This document shows, one piece after another, positions 1 to 7,922 of a DNA stretch of 34,084 bases. The position numbers and the translations under genes are program-made. Source of the stretch: Streptomyces minutiscleroticus (GTDB lineage: Bacteria; Actinomycetota; Actinomycetes; Streptomycetales; Streptomycetaceae); contig NZ_BMVU01000062.1 in the NCBI RefSeq assembly GCF_014650875.1, forward strand, positions 1 through 34,084, read 5' to 3'. The notes beneath the pieces were generated by a model. It was not told where the DNA came from. It worked only from the letters and a program-made list of their open reading frames with translations, and made no database searches. Numbering within the stretch: the stretch's first letter is position 1; each line of letters begins with the position of its first letter.

Positions 1-803
1 CGTCGCCAGCAGATGATGCTGCAGGCCAGGCTGAGGAACGCTTCGTGGAGGTCGTCGCGTATCTCCCAGCGGATGCGGAGCCGGCGCAACCAGTGCAGCA
101 GTGCGAAGCTCTGCTCGACGACCCAGCGGTGGACTCCCAGCCCGGAGCCGTGCTCGGTGCCGCGGCGGGCGATGACCGGAGTGCCCCCGACGGCCCGGAC
201 CTGCTTGCGGTACTTGTCGTGGTCGTAACCCCGGTCGGCATAGAGCGTCTCCGGCCGCCGGCGGGGTCGGCCACGCCGTCCCCGTACCACCGGGACGGCC
301 TGCAGCAGGGGGCATGAGCTGGGTGACGTCATTGCGGTTGCCGCCGGTCAAAGACACAGCCAGCGGGATGCCGTGCGCTTCGGTGATCAGATGGTGCTTG
401 GAGCCGGGTCGGGCACGGTCGACCGGGCTCGGCCCGGTTTTGGGCCGCCCTTCATGGCCCGCACATGCGAGCCGTCGATCACCGCCCTCGACCAGTCCAG
501 CGCACCGGCGGCGTGCAGCTCGGCCAGCAGCGACTCGTGCAGACGCTGCCACACACCCGCCTCGTTCCAGTCCCGCAGGCGCCGCCAGCAGGTCATGCCG
601 GAGCCGAACCCCAGCTCCTGGGGCAAAAACTCCCACGGAATGCCGGTGTACAGCACGAACAGGATCCCGCACAGGACCTTGCGGTCCTCCAGACGCCTAC
701 GTCCCGGACGATCCGCCCGACGCGGCACGACCGGCAACAACGGCTCGATCCGCGCCCACAGCTCATCCGACACGATCCACGGAAGCTGCTCACCCCTCCT
801 CAT
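1..803 (-). pseudogene. IS5-family transposase, frameshifted, 3' end outside window
   Basis: The minus-strand reading begins MRRGEQLPWIVSDELWARI, typical of actinobacterial IS5-type transposases (DUF4096-like N-terminus). It continues to the DDE core with the first Asp in VIDGSHVRA. At 438-444 the coding strand reads C-CCA-AAA, a canonical -1 slippery heptamer. A -1 shift there joins ORF A to ORF B (TGPSPVDRARPGSKHHLI), which carries the later core residues in LYADRGYD and WVVEQSF. A second discontinuity is a run of five C at 308-312 where four would keep ORF B open, so the final third lies in yet another frame. The first shift looks programmed, as known for some IS5 groups. The second looks like a mutation, so this copy is probably dead. 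The ATG at 801-803 is chosen over 854 because family members start at MRRGE. The C-terminus runs past base 1. Confidence 0.85.
438..444 (-). promoter_or_regulatory. Probable programmed -1 frameshift heptamer (CCCAAAA)
   Basis: The coding strand reads GGC CCA AAA CCG in ORF A phase, giving the X-XXY-YYZ pattern C-CCA-AAA. Slipping back one base turns the out-of-family continuation KPGRARS into KTGPSPVDRARPG, which matches IS5-type transposases. The position, between the first and second catalytic Asp, is where IS5-group elements place their ORF A/ORF B junction. Confidence 0.6.
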
Positions 804-860
804 GCGAAGGCCAACACCCCATCGCACGGCCTCATTCCAAGGGATCACGCCCACTTTTGT

Positions 861-1477
861 TAGGAGTTCTTAGTGACGAAAGGCTCTGACTGCGTCGCAC
901 GGCGCTACCTCTGTAAAGACGAAACCGTCAGTCTCCTGCGAGAACGAAGTGGCCAGACGGCTATGTTGAGCTGTTGATATGTGTTAATTGTTGGATCTTG
1001 CTTCCTCAGCGGGGACTAGGGAGGGGGGCAAGTGGGGAGCATGGGGGTGCTGGGCATCGCAGGCAAAGAGCGTGGTATCCGTGTTCGCCAGCCTTGTCAC
1101 AGGGGGCGCGCGATGGCCAATTTCTTGTCGGTCGGCCCGACGCTCGGACGTTCGTGCCGCCGACATCAGCAGCGCGCAGGTCAACATGCACCGCCAACTG
1201 AACAGCGTGGTGAGGGTGGTGGACCTGTTTCCGCTCGCTGTGCTGTCAGACTGCGCCACCTGCTGTTCGCCGGAGGTGAGTCCGCTGATTTTCCGGCTCC
1301 ATGCCGTATTGGGCGAGCCGCAAACGCGCAGGATCCACCTCAAGCCTGCGGCGGACTCAGTGAAGCCGGAGGGCTTCCAGCCGGTGCTGTGGGTGGTCGA
1401 TATGTGGAGTAAAACCTGAAGCTGGCCCATCACATCAAGAGTGGTGCTATCGCCATGGACGAAGGGAGAGTAGGACT
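861..1477. other. Gene-poor stretch, no supported gene
   Basis: Open frames here overlap on both strands (for example 988-1419 plus and 984-1433 minus). None has a recognisable domain, convincing ribosome binding site or natural-looking amino acid composition. The part just outside the transposase (about 850-1000) is less GC-rich than the rest and probably contains the IS terminus, but I could not find a matching inverted repeat because the other end lies outside the window. Confidence 0.5.
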
Positions 1478-1939
1478 GTGGGCGAGACTGTCATAGCGGT
1501 GGTTGGCACGCTTCTCGGTGGTGCCCTTACTGCACTGTTCCAGTCGCGCAGCGCCCGCACCGCCTACCGGGCGGATCGGGCCGCTCGCCGTGCGGACGAC
1601 TTGCGTGCTGCACTCGGCGCCTTGGTGGCCGCGATAGGCGACCATCGGCGGAGTATGTGGCACCGTGAACACCTACGGCTGACCGGTGCTTCTGATGATG
1701 ACCTCGTCGCTGCGCGAGCCGCCAGCCACGCCACCCGCTCGGCAGTCACCGCGCCGCTGGTCTCCGTCGCCATCCTCGAGCCCGACCTCGCCGGGGCGGC
1801 TCGCCACGCCGCGCAGAGCGCCTTCGACATGCGTGACGCCGCCGACCTGAACGCACTGGTGGAACTCCGCGCAAACGCCATCGCCGCAACCGACGCCCTG
1901 GTCGACGCCGCCGGTCGCCTCCTGCGGCAAAAAGATTGA
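1478..1939 (+). CDS. KilB-like plasmid/ICE-associated protein
   Basis: A 153-aa protein starting at GTG behind a GAAGGGAGAG ribosome binding site. The N-terminus (about residues 4-20, VIAVVGTLLGGALTALF) is a single hydrophobic segment. It is followed by a long Ala/Arg-rich helical region with the motif DHRRSMWHREHLRLTGA at about 54-70. This architecture, and especially the DHR-x-MW-x-REH-x-RLTGA stretch, is what I recall from Streptomyces proteins annotated as KilB, named after the transfer-associated gene of plasmid pIJ101. Such genes sit on plasmids and integrative elements, which fits the nearby transposase and the recombinase remnant at the other end. It is likely membrane-anchored with a cytoplasmic coiled coil. 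The hydrophobic segment and helices are seen directly; the name rests on family memory. Confidence 0.6.
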   Translation: MGETVIAVVGTLLGGALTALFQSRSARTAYRADRAARRADDLRAALGALVAAIGDHRRSMWHREHLRLTGASDDDLVAARAASHATRSAVTAPLVSVAILEPDLAGAARHAAQSAFDMRDAADLNALVELRANAIAATDALVDAAGRLLRQKD

Positions 1940-2333
1940 CGTACGGCTCGCGCGATCAACACCACCACTGAACGCGCGGAACCGGTAACCCTTCACCAAG
2001 AAGCTGCTGAAGGCGCTCGAGAGGCAGGTCGGCGATCTGCTCAAGCAGCTCGGCAGCGTGTAGACCGTCGCGGCGGAACCGGCGCGCCCACCAGCTCCGC
2101 AAACTGCCACCTACACGACGTTCCTCAGCGCGCTCTGCCGCCGGTGCACGGCTGCTCTCAGTCCTTCAAGTTCCACTGGCAAGGCGCCCATTTTTCAAGC
2201 CTGTTCATAGTGCACCTTGTTCATGGGGAGGAAACGGGAAACAGCACCATTCACCTTGTCCGTCCGGCCAGGGGTGCCGCACTCTTACGTGCGGCGGGCC
2301 CGTTCACCTGGACGGATGGTTATGGAGGTTCTC
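1940..2333. other. Intergenic region with a short coding remnant and the operon promoter region
   Basis: From about 1986 to 2063 one frame reads a short amphipathic helix (FTKKLLKALERQVGDLLKQL) ending in TAG. It has no start codon, since a stop lies directly upstream, so it looks like the tail of a lost gene. Nearer the next gene, the 7-mer TGTTCAT occurs twice, at 2202-2208 and 2218-2224, with 16-bp periodicity. This could be an operator for the regulator that follows, or chance. An in-frame ATG at 2217 would extend that regulator but lies inside this repeat and has no good ribosome binding site. Confidence 0.3.
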
Positions 2334-3626
2334 ATGCCGCAGCCGTCCACCGTGTTCGGCGAGGAGCTGAGGAAGCGGCGTTTGGAGGCCGGCCTCACAC
2401 TCACCGCCTTGTCCGCAGCCGTGCACTACAGCAAGGCGCAACTGAGCAAGGTCGAACGAGGCCTCAAAGCACCGAGCCGTGATCTGGCCCGGCTGTGCGA
2501 TGCCGCTCTGCGAGCCAGCGGGGCGCTCATCGCTCTGGTCACCGCGCCCACTACTGGCGTGTCAGACGTACGGGCGGCAGAGGGGGCCGACGAGGAGGAA
2601 TGGGTGATGCAGTTGTCCCCGGACGGCTCAAGCTGGTTTCAACCCATCGGCCGGCGACAGGTCATGAGTGCCGGTGCTGCCTCGTTGATGGGATGGTCCG
2701 CCGGGGGCCAAGGGGCAGTCTCTCCGGCTGCTGGGGCGGGCATGCTGGAAGCCTCGCGCTCGCTGTTTGCGCACTACCGGCGGCTCGGTCAGAGCGTCGA
2801 TCCGGGGACTCTGCTGCCGGGGCTGATCGCGCAGACGCACACACTGCGAGAGCTGTCGGGCCACACCGACGCCCGCACCCGTCAAGAGCTGTTGGCGCTC
2901 GGCTCCCGGTACGCCGAATACGTCGGCTGGCTGGTGCAGGAAACCGGCAACGAGCAGGCGGCGCTGTGGTGGACGCAGCGCGCGGTGGATCTCGCGGCGG
3001 CCGGCGGGGACGATGCGCTGGCCGGGTATGCGCTGGTGCGCCGGGCGCTCGTCACGTTGTACCAAGACGATGCGCAGCAAACGGTGGCGCTGGCGCAGCA
3101 GGCGCAGAAAAACACGCTGCCTGCGCGTATCCGCGGGCTGGCCGCCCAACGCGAGGCACAGGGACACGCGCTTGCGGGCGACCGAGCCTCCTGCCTGCGT
3201 GCGCTGGATCGAGCCAGGGCCCTGCTGGCCCGCCAGGACGCACAGGGCGATGCACCCGTGATCGGCAGTATGCATTTGCCGGACTCGGTAGGCATGGTCA
3301 CCGGCTGGTGCCTGTTCGACCTCGGCCGGCCGCGAGAAGCCGCCAAAGAGCTGGATCTGCAGCTGAAGCGAGTATCGCCCGAAGCGATGCGCACGCAGGT
3401 GCGCTACGGCGTGCGCCGGGCACTGGCTTACGCCGCGGACGGCGAGATCGACCAGGCATGCTCGCTGACGGCACCGCTGCTGGACGGGGTGGCGACAGTG
3501 AGGTCCGCAACCGTCACCATCGATCTCCAGCGCCTGGCCCGTGTCCTGGCCCGCTACTCGGACCATGCCGCAGTGCGCGAGCTGGCTCCACGCTTGGGGA
3601 CGCTGTCCCGTTTTCCCATGTCTTGA
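2334..3626 (+). CDS. XRE-family HTH regulator with TPR-like C-terminus
   Basis: A 430-aa protein. Residues about 8-60 (VFGEELRKRRLEAGLTLTAL to SKAQLSKVERG) form a classic XRE helix-turn-helix with Q35-L-S-K-V-E-R as recognition helix. At about 104-120 there is a GRRQVMSAGAASLMGW segment resembling a twin-arginine signal; this is common inside Streptomyces HTH/TPR regulators and is not an N-terminal export signal. The remainder is Ala-rich helical repeat typical of TPR sensor domains. Start ATG 2334 is preferred because ATGGAGG lies just upstream; the in-frame ATG at 2217 would add 39 residues with no family match. The TIR gene starts 14 bp after the stop, so this regulator probably heads and controls that operon. 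It is predicted to be a cytoplasmic DNA-binding protein; its ligand is unknown. Confidence 0.85.
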   Translation: MPQPSTVFGEELRKRRLEAGLTLTALSAAVHYSKAQLSKVERGLKAPSRDLARLCDAALRASGALIALVTAPTTGVSDVRAAEGADEEEWVMQLSPDGSSWFQPIGRRQVMSAGAASLMGWSAGGQGAVSPAAGAGMLEASRSLFAHYRRLGQSVDPGTLLPGLIAQTHTLRELSGHTDARTRQELLALGSRYAEYVGWLVQETGNEQAALWWTQRAVDLAAAGGDDALAGYALVRRALVTLYQDDAQQTVALAQQAQKNTLPARIRGLAAQREAQGHALAGDRASCLRALDRARALLARQDAQGDAPVIGSMHLPDSVGMVTGWCLFDLGRPREAAKELDLQLKRVSPEAMRTQVRYGVRRALAYAADGEIDQACSLTAPLLDGVATVRSATVTIDLQRLARVLARYSDHAAVRELAPRLGTLSRFPMS

Positions 3627-3640
3627 GGAAAGGATCTGCC

Positions 3641-4396
3641 ATGGCTGAGGTGTTCATCAACTACCGCACAGGCGACGGCGACAAGACCGCTGCCTTGATC
3701 GATCAAGAGTTGTCGCGCCGCTTCGGCAAGAACTGCATCTTCCGCGCCTCGAAGTCCATCGCCCCCGGTACCGCCTTCCCCGAAGCCCTGAAAGTTGGCA
3801 TACGGCGCTGCTCGGTCTTGCTGGCCGTCATCGGCCCGGACTGGATCAACTTCCGCACCCGGTTGCACGACCCGGAGGACTGGGTACGCAAAGAGATCGA
3901 GCAGGCATTCGAATACGAGACTTCGGTCATCCCCGTGCTGGAGGGCCGCAAGACGAGCAGGCTGAACCGGGCCGATCTCCCCGAGGAACTGGCACGCCTG
4001 GCCGACCTGCAATCCATACCGTTCGACACGCATGACACCGAGACGGGCCTGAAGCGTCTGGGCGACGTGGTCGCCAAGCTGGCCCCTGCGCTGCACGACC
4101 TGGACCGTGAGGCGGCCTCGCAGCCCGCGCCAGGCTCGACGGAAAACTCGATCGGGGATGTGCAAGGCCCTGCCGTGCAGAGCCAGAACGTCACCGGCGA
4201 CATCGGCAGCACCGTCGTCAAGGACTCCCATGGGCCCGTGCATACGGGCAAGGGCGACATCTATCAGAACTCCCGCCATGTATCAGGCGGCCGGCACTTC
4301 ACCGGCGACGGCATGACGTACTTCGAGGGAGACCACCACGGCGACATCCGGCACCGGTTCGGTGACACCGGCCGCAGCGAGGACAACGACCAGTGA
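3641..4396 (+). CDS. TIR-domain protein, predicted NADase, with Gly-rich C-terminal interaction motif
   Basis: A 251-aa protein behind GAGGAAAGGA. Residues 1-130 are a TIR domain: strand A is EVFINYRTGDG (3-13), the BB-loop region is FRASKSIAPGTAF (34-46), and strand C is CSVLLAVIGPDWI (57-69). The αC motif EDWVRKEIEQAF (79-90) closely resembles the SARM1 segment around its catalytic glutamate, so E85 is the predicted NAD-cleaving residue. Residues 155-251 are unlike TIR: low-complexity, Gly/Asp/His-rich imperfect repeats (IGDVQGPAV, NVTGDIGST, HGPVHTGKGDIY, GDHHGDIRHRF) with no hydrophobic core. The 198-207 motif recurs at the N-terminus of the next protein. The stop overlaps the next start (GTGA), indicating translational coupling. 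NAD-degrading immune effectors with this domain order are known; enzyme activity here is inferred. Confidence 0.85.
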   Translation: MAEVFINYRTGDGDKTAALIDQELSRRFGKNCIFRASKSIAPGTAFPEALKVGIRRCSVLLAVIGPDWINFRTRLHDPEDWVRKEIEQAFEYETSVIPVLEGRKTSRLNRADLPEELARLADLQSIPFDTHDTETGLKRLGDVVAKLAPALHDLDREAASQPAPGSTENSIGDVQGPAVQSQNVTGDIGSTVVKDSHGPVHTGKGDIYQNSRHVSGGRHFTGDGMTYFEGDHHGDIRHRFGDTGRSEDNDQ

Positions 4397-6390
4397 ACGA
4401 GCGCATCAGCACTCGGGTCGATAATGCAGGCGGATACGTGCATGCCGGTAACGGTGATTTCAACATCACTGTTGGCGCGGATCTTCAGGACTCGGACAGG
4501 CGTCCCTTTCGGAGTATGGCTGACGACCAGCTCGGACGGTTGCAGTGGGTACTGGTAGCCCCGCCCGGTATGGGAGAGGCCCGCCATAAACTGGCTGACA
4601 CCGGAACTGTGATCTTGGACGGCCCCCCGGGAAGCGGACGCACTGCCACTGCCAGAGTGCTCCTGCACGAGTACCAGCACGACACCGGCGTCTTCCATGA
4701 AATCCTGCCGGACGACGAGGACGAGCTGTCTCTGAGCAACCCGGCTCTGGTCGGGGCCGGCGACCGACTGCTGCTGGATCTGTCTTCGGCCGACACCAAT
4801 CGGTGGGCTGCGGCTCGAGCGGAACTTTCCTCTCTCCGTAAGACCGTGCACGAGCAGCAGGCGCATCTGGTGGTCGTCATGCCGCACGAGAACGCCCTTG
4901 AGGCCGACCTGCAGTACTACAGGGTTGAGGTCGAACGTCCAAAGGGCCTGCAGGTCTTCCGCAGGCACCTGCGCCTGCATGGTCTGCCCTACGAGCAGAA
5001 TCTTCAGTCAGACCCCATCGTCACGAAATGTGCATCTGACGAAGTACCGATACGTGAGATCGCAGATTTCGCCGACCGAGTGCGGCGAGCCCGTGAAGCG
5101 GCCCGCCCCGACGAGGGATTCACGCAGTGGTGCAAAGCCGCCCAAGCGGCGCACAACGACCGCCGTGCGGAAATCGCCACGCGTATGACCGAATGGCGCG
5201 AAGGCCCACAGCGGGCCCTCCTGCTCACTGTGGCCATGCTGCACGACGCTCACGCCGACGTCATCCACCAAGCAGCCGAACTCCTACTGCGCACACTCAA
5301 GGCTCCGCCCGACGATCTGCCGTTACTGCAGCGTAAGGACCTCGCCGAGCGACTGACGGAAATCTCCGCCGTCGCCAGGCCGGACGGGCACGTACGGTTC
5401 ACAGAACTGGACTACGACGCCGCCGTCCGCACCCACTTCTGGGACCACATGCCCGACCTGCGGCCGCACCTGAACACCTGGACTGCACGCAGCGTGGGAC
5501 TGCCCGATCTGCATGACTCTCGGACAATGCGTGACGGCTTGGTAGCACGACTGGCCGGGGAGTATCTGCGAACCAGGCGCGGAGAAAGCCTGGCCGCCTT
5601 GGCCGAAAACTGGAGCGCCACCCCCACGAACCGGTTCCAGTTGGAGGCCGCGGTCCAGGCGCTCACCTGTGGCCTCAACGACCCCGCACACGGCAAACTC
5701 TTCCGCCGCCGGATCTACCACTGGTGCCGCGAGCGGCAGCTCAAAGGGGAGTTCGCGCAAGTCCTCGTCCAGGTCTGCGCGGATGTCATTGCAACCAACC
5801 ACCCTGACCAGGCCCTGCTGCGGTTGTACTACCTGGCCCGCCGCGAAAGAGGCACCGATCGCGCTCGGCAGGCGCTGTGCGAGCTGGCAGCTACCAGCAG
5901 TCGGCTGCGCCGGCAGTTGCTCGACCGCCTGGCACGCTCTGCCCTCTCAGACGCCGAACTCAACATCTTCCTGCAGACCTGCGAGCCCGTAGCGCTGACC
6001 GCCCCGCACGACAATTCATGCGCACTGGTAGAGGAGAACGCGGTACAGCAGTCCGTGATCATCTGCTGGCACGCCGTGCTCCAGAAAATGCCACGCACGA
6101 AGTGGCACCCGTACGCACAACGCTGGTTACATACGGCCACCAACGCCGGACGCTGCAGTGAACCACTACTCGACATCCTAGTCAGCGCCGCCGACCGGTG
6201 TGCCACACAACGGGGCACGATTTTTGCCGCGCTGTACGCAAGCGCCCGCGCCGCAGAATCCACCGCACCTCACGGAGCCGAGCAAGCAGCCACCACCACG
6301 GACCGCCTACTGCAAAAGATCTCCACGGCGCAAGGACTTAGCACCACCGCATCACCGTCCACAGCAGCATTCGGGGGCAATACACCATGA
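4393..6390 (+). CDS. P-loop ATPase with N-terminal VHxGxGD motif, STAND-like
   Basis: A 665-aa protein starting at GTG 4393, overlapping the TIR stop by 4 bp. Residues 13-23 (GGYVHAGNGDF) carry the G-x-V-H-x-G-x-G-D motif also present in the TIR protein tail. A P-loop follows, GPPGSGRTA at 77-85, in which the usual Walker A Lys is Arg. The candidate Walker B is DRLLLDLSS at 124-132. Residues about 200-665 are all-helical and could be a winged-helix/helical-repeat sensing region (for example QALLRLYYLARRERG near 480). The shape (short motif, NTPase, long helical repeat) resembles STAND/NLR-type signalling ATPases, but I do not see clear NB-ARC landmarks such as GxP or MHD. It has no signal peptide and is predicted cytoplasmic. 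The stop overlaps the next ATG by 4 bp. Function is inferred from architecture and neighbours. Confidence 0.7.
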   Translation: MNERISTRVDNAGGYVHAGNGDFNITVGADLQDSDRRPFRSMADDQLGRLQWVLVAPPGMGEARHKLADTGTVILDGPPGSGRTATARVLLHEYQHDTGVFHEILPDDEDELSLSNPALVGAGDRLLLDLSSADTNRWAAARAELSSLRKTVHEQQAHLVVVMPHENALEADLQYYRVEVERPKGLQVFRRHLRLHGLPYEQNLQSDPIVTKCASDEVPIREIADFADRVRRAREAARPDEGFTQWCKAAQAAHNDRRAEIATRMTEWREGPQRALLLTVAMLHDAHADVIHQAAELLLRTLKAPPDDLPLLQRKDLAERLTEISAVARPDGHVRFTELDYDAAVRTHFWDHMPDLRPHLNTWTARSVGLPDLHDSRTMRDGLVARLAGEYLRTRRGESLAALAENWSATPTNRFQLEAAVQALTCGLNDPAHGKLFRRRIYHWCRERQLKGEFAQVLVQVCADVIATNHPDQALLRLYYLARRERGTDRARQALCELAATSSRLRRQLLDRLARSALSDAELNIFLQTCEPVALTAPHDNSCALVEENAVQQSVIICWHAVLQKMPRTKWHPYAQRWLHTATNAGRCSEPLLDILVSAADRCATQRGTIFAALYASARAAESTAPHGAEQAATTTDRLLQKISTAQGLSTTASPSTAAFGGNTP

Positions 6391-7469
6391 CAACCGGCTG
6401 CAAGACCACAACTATCTTCCTGACCATCCTGTGCGGTCTGCTGCTGACCATCCTCGGCTTGGCCCAGGACTGGCCGCCGCTTGCCTGGCTCCTACTGGCC
6501 GCTCTTCTCATCGCACTGCCCGCAGCGGCTTTCAAGATCGCCACCGCACGCCGCGGCCCCCTGCCGGTCGATGTCGAGGAACACCGCACGGCACCTCCCG
6601 TCGAGCGCAGAGAGCACCATGTCACCCACGTGGCTCTGCCCAGCCGGTGGGACGACTACGACTTCCTCTTCTCAGCCACCGTACGGTGGTATCCCCTCGA
6701 AGCACCCAGTAACGACCCCGTCCTCAACCCGGCAGGCCTCGCCGTCGAAGCCGTTCTGAACCGTGCACGCGCGATCACTGAACAACGTGAACCCGGCCGG
6801 CCCTCCCTTACCCAGCACGAGCTAAGCGGCGCACTCAGCAGGATGCGCCCGGATCCCACCGGGCACCTCCAGGTCATGGCCGAGGACGTCACGCTCGTCC
6901 TTCGCGAATACGACCAGGAGCGACTGAACCGACTTGCCGAAGTCCGCAAAGACAAGGCGGTCTGGGAGCACCAGCGCAAGTACGAACAGAGCAAACGCGA
7001 GTACCTGAGCGAGGACGTCCTCAAGGACACCGGCAGTGCGGTCGTCTGGTGGCTCGCCAAAAACGACGACCGTATAGAAAAAACCGTGGCAGACCTTGGT
7101 CTGCTTGCCCAGCTGACATCCGCCGCCAACGACACCGATGTCCCCGAACGACTGCGCGATTTAATACCTCGGCCGCACGACGAGCGCCCTACTTTCGATC
7201 TCCGAGAAGAGCCGCCTGTTCAGCCCGAGCGGCAACCGACGGCCGCGGACCATTTCGAGGCATTCCTCAACACACTGGACTTCACCGATGGTGAAATCCA
7301 ACGACCAATGCTGGCCAAGCAGATCGCCGACATCATCAGGACCCAGGACCAGCACGAGACAGCTGAGGACATACTGCGCAGATTCCACCCACCGGCGAGC
7401 CACACGTCGAACGACGGCGAGCCGCCAACCTCTCCAGACGACACGACCGACAATAGACCCGCCGCTTAA
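6387..7469 (+). CDS. Two-TM membrane protein with cytoplasmic helical domain
   Basis: A 360-aa protein, ATGA-overlapped with the ATPase. Two hydrophobic segments (about 8-25 and 31-49) form a hairpin followed by positive charges (KIATARR), placing the long C-terminal part in the cytoplasm. Residues about 80-130 (SRWDDYDFLFSATVRWYPLE) look like a strand-rich module. They are followed by a charged helical stretch (RLNRLAEVRKDKAVWEHQRK, YEQSKREYLSEDVLKDTGSA), loosely reminiscent of SPFH/Band-7 proteins; this resemblance is weak. The C-terminal 80 residues are acidic, Pro-rich and probably disordered, ending in PPTSPDDTTDNRPAA. It could be the membrane anchor or membrane target of the TIR-ATPase system. 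I do not recognise a named family. Confidence 0.65.
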   Translation: MTTGCKTTTIFLTILCGLLLTILGLAQDWPPLAWLLLAALLIALPAAAFKIATARRGPLPVDVEEHRTAPPVERREHHVTHVALPSRWDDYDFLFSATVRWYPLEAPSNDPVLNPAGLAVEAVLNRARAITEQREPGRPSLTQHELSGALSRMRPDPTGHLQVMAEDVTLVLREYDQERLNRLAEVRKDKAVWEHQRKYEQSKREYLSEDVLKDTGSAVVWWLAKNDDRIEKTVADLGLLAQLTSAANDTDVPERLRDLIPRPHDERPTFDLREEPPVQPERQPTAADHFEAFLNTLDFTDGEIQRPMLAKQIADIIRTQDQHETAEDILRRFHPPASHTSNDGEPPTSPDDTTDNRPAA

Positions 7470-7493
7470 CCCTCAAAAGACGACGGGCAGGGA

Positions 7494-7548
7494 GGTGACC
7501 GCTCTCGCTGCATCAGGGGCAACCACCCTGGTATCGCTCGCGGTCACC
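7494..7548 (+). terminator. Nested hairpin after the TIR operon
   Basis: GGTGACCGC (7494-7502) pairs perfectly with GCGGTCACC (7540-7548), enclosing a second perfect stem, CAGGG (7514-7518) with CCCTG (7526-7530). It starts 24 bp after the membrane-protein stop. There is no T-tract, which is usual for high-GC actinobacterial terminators. Confidence 0.45.
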
Positions 7549-7630
7549 GATCGCTGGACGCACGCTCGTGCACTCGATGGATGCTTGTCGCGCAACAGTT
7601 CAAATCACGGCACAATCGAAACAGCGGGCA

Positions 7631-7876
7631 TCACAAATACACCTGAGCGCGCGAAACAGACTGCCTCGAAGGAAGGTGACCTGTGAGTTTTTCCCAGTCT
7701 CTGCGGACCTCTTCCAATACGACCTCTGCGGCCTGACGATTCGGATCTTTACAATTGCGCTCTCGTAGCCGATCCAGACGCTCTCGGGCTGCATCTAATG
7801 CGCTGGTATCCGCTCGAGTCTCTTCCAGGTCCGGCTTGGAGCGGCTGTGGGCGGGAGATAGCCGAAACGCCGACAC
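7631..7876 (-). CDS. Small helical hypothetical protein (doubtful)
   Basis: An 81-aa frame on the minus strand, 46 bp past the stop of the decaying cluster. Composition looks protein-like: charged helices such as ALDAARERLDRLRERNCKD and EVVLEEVRRDWEKLTG, ending LPSRQSVSRAQVYL. It starts at GTG without a clear ribosome binding site, and the frame stays open upstream, so a different start or a lost start is possible. No family recognised. It may be the last member of the minus-strand cluster or a remnant. The surrounding 7549-7922 holds nothing else I can support. Confidence 0.35.
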   Translation of the reverse strand: MSAFRLSPAHSRSKPDLEETRADTSALDAARERLDRLRERNCKDPNRQAAEVVLEEVRRDWEKLTGHLPSRQSVSRAQVYL

Positions 7877-7922
7877 CGCCGAACTGCGTGGGCAGGACGA
7901 CGGATCACTGCGGCCGTTGCTC

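Noticed and set aside
988..1419. Overlapping plus- and minus-strand frames after the left IS element
   Set aside because: No recognisable domain, poor composition, no clear ribosome binding site, and mutually exclusive frames; treated as non-coding.
2217..2333. Upstream ATG extending the XRE regulator by 39 residues
   Set aside because: No ribosome binding site and no similarity to HTH regulators before MPQPSTVFGEEL; ATG 2334 has ATGGAGG.
2640..2700. Twin-arginine signal in the XRE regulator (GRRQVMSAGAASLMG)
   Set aside because: It is internal, after the HTH, and recurs in this regulator family including the one at 19363; not an export signal.
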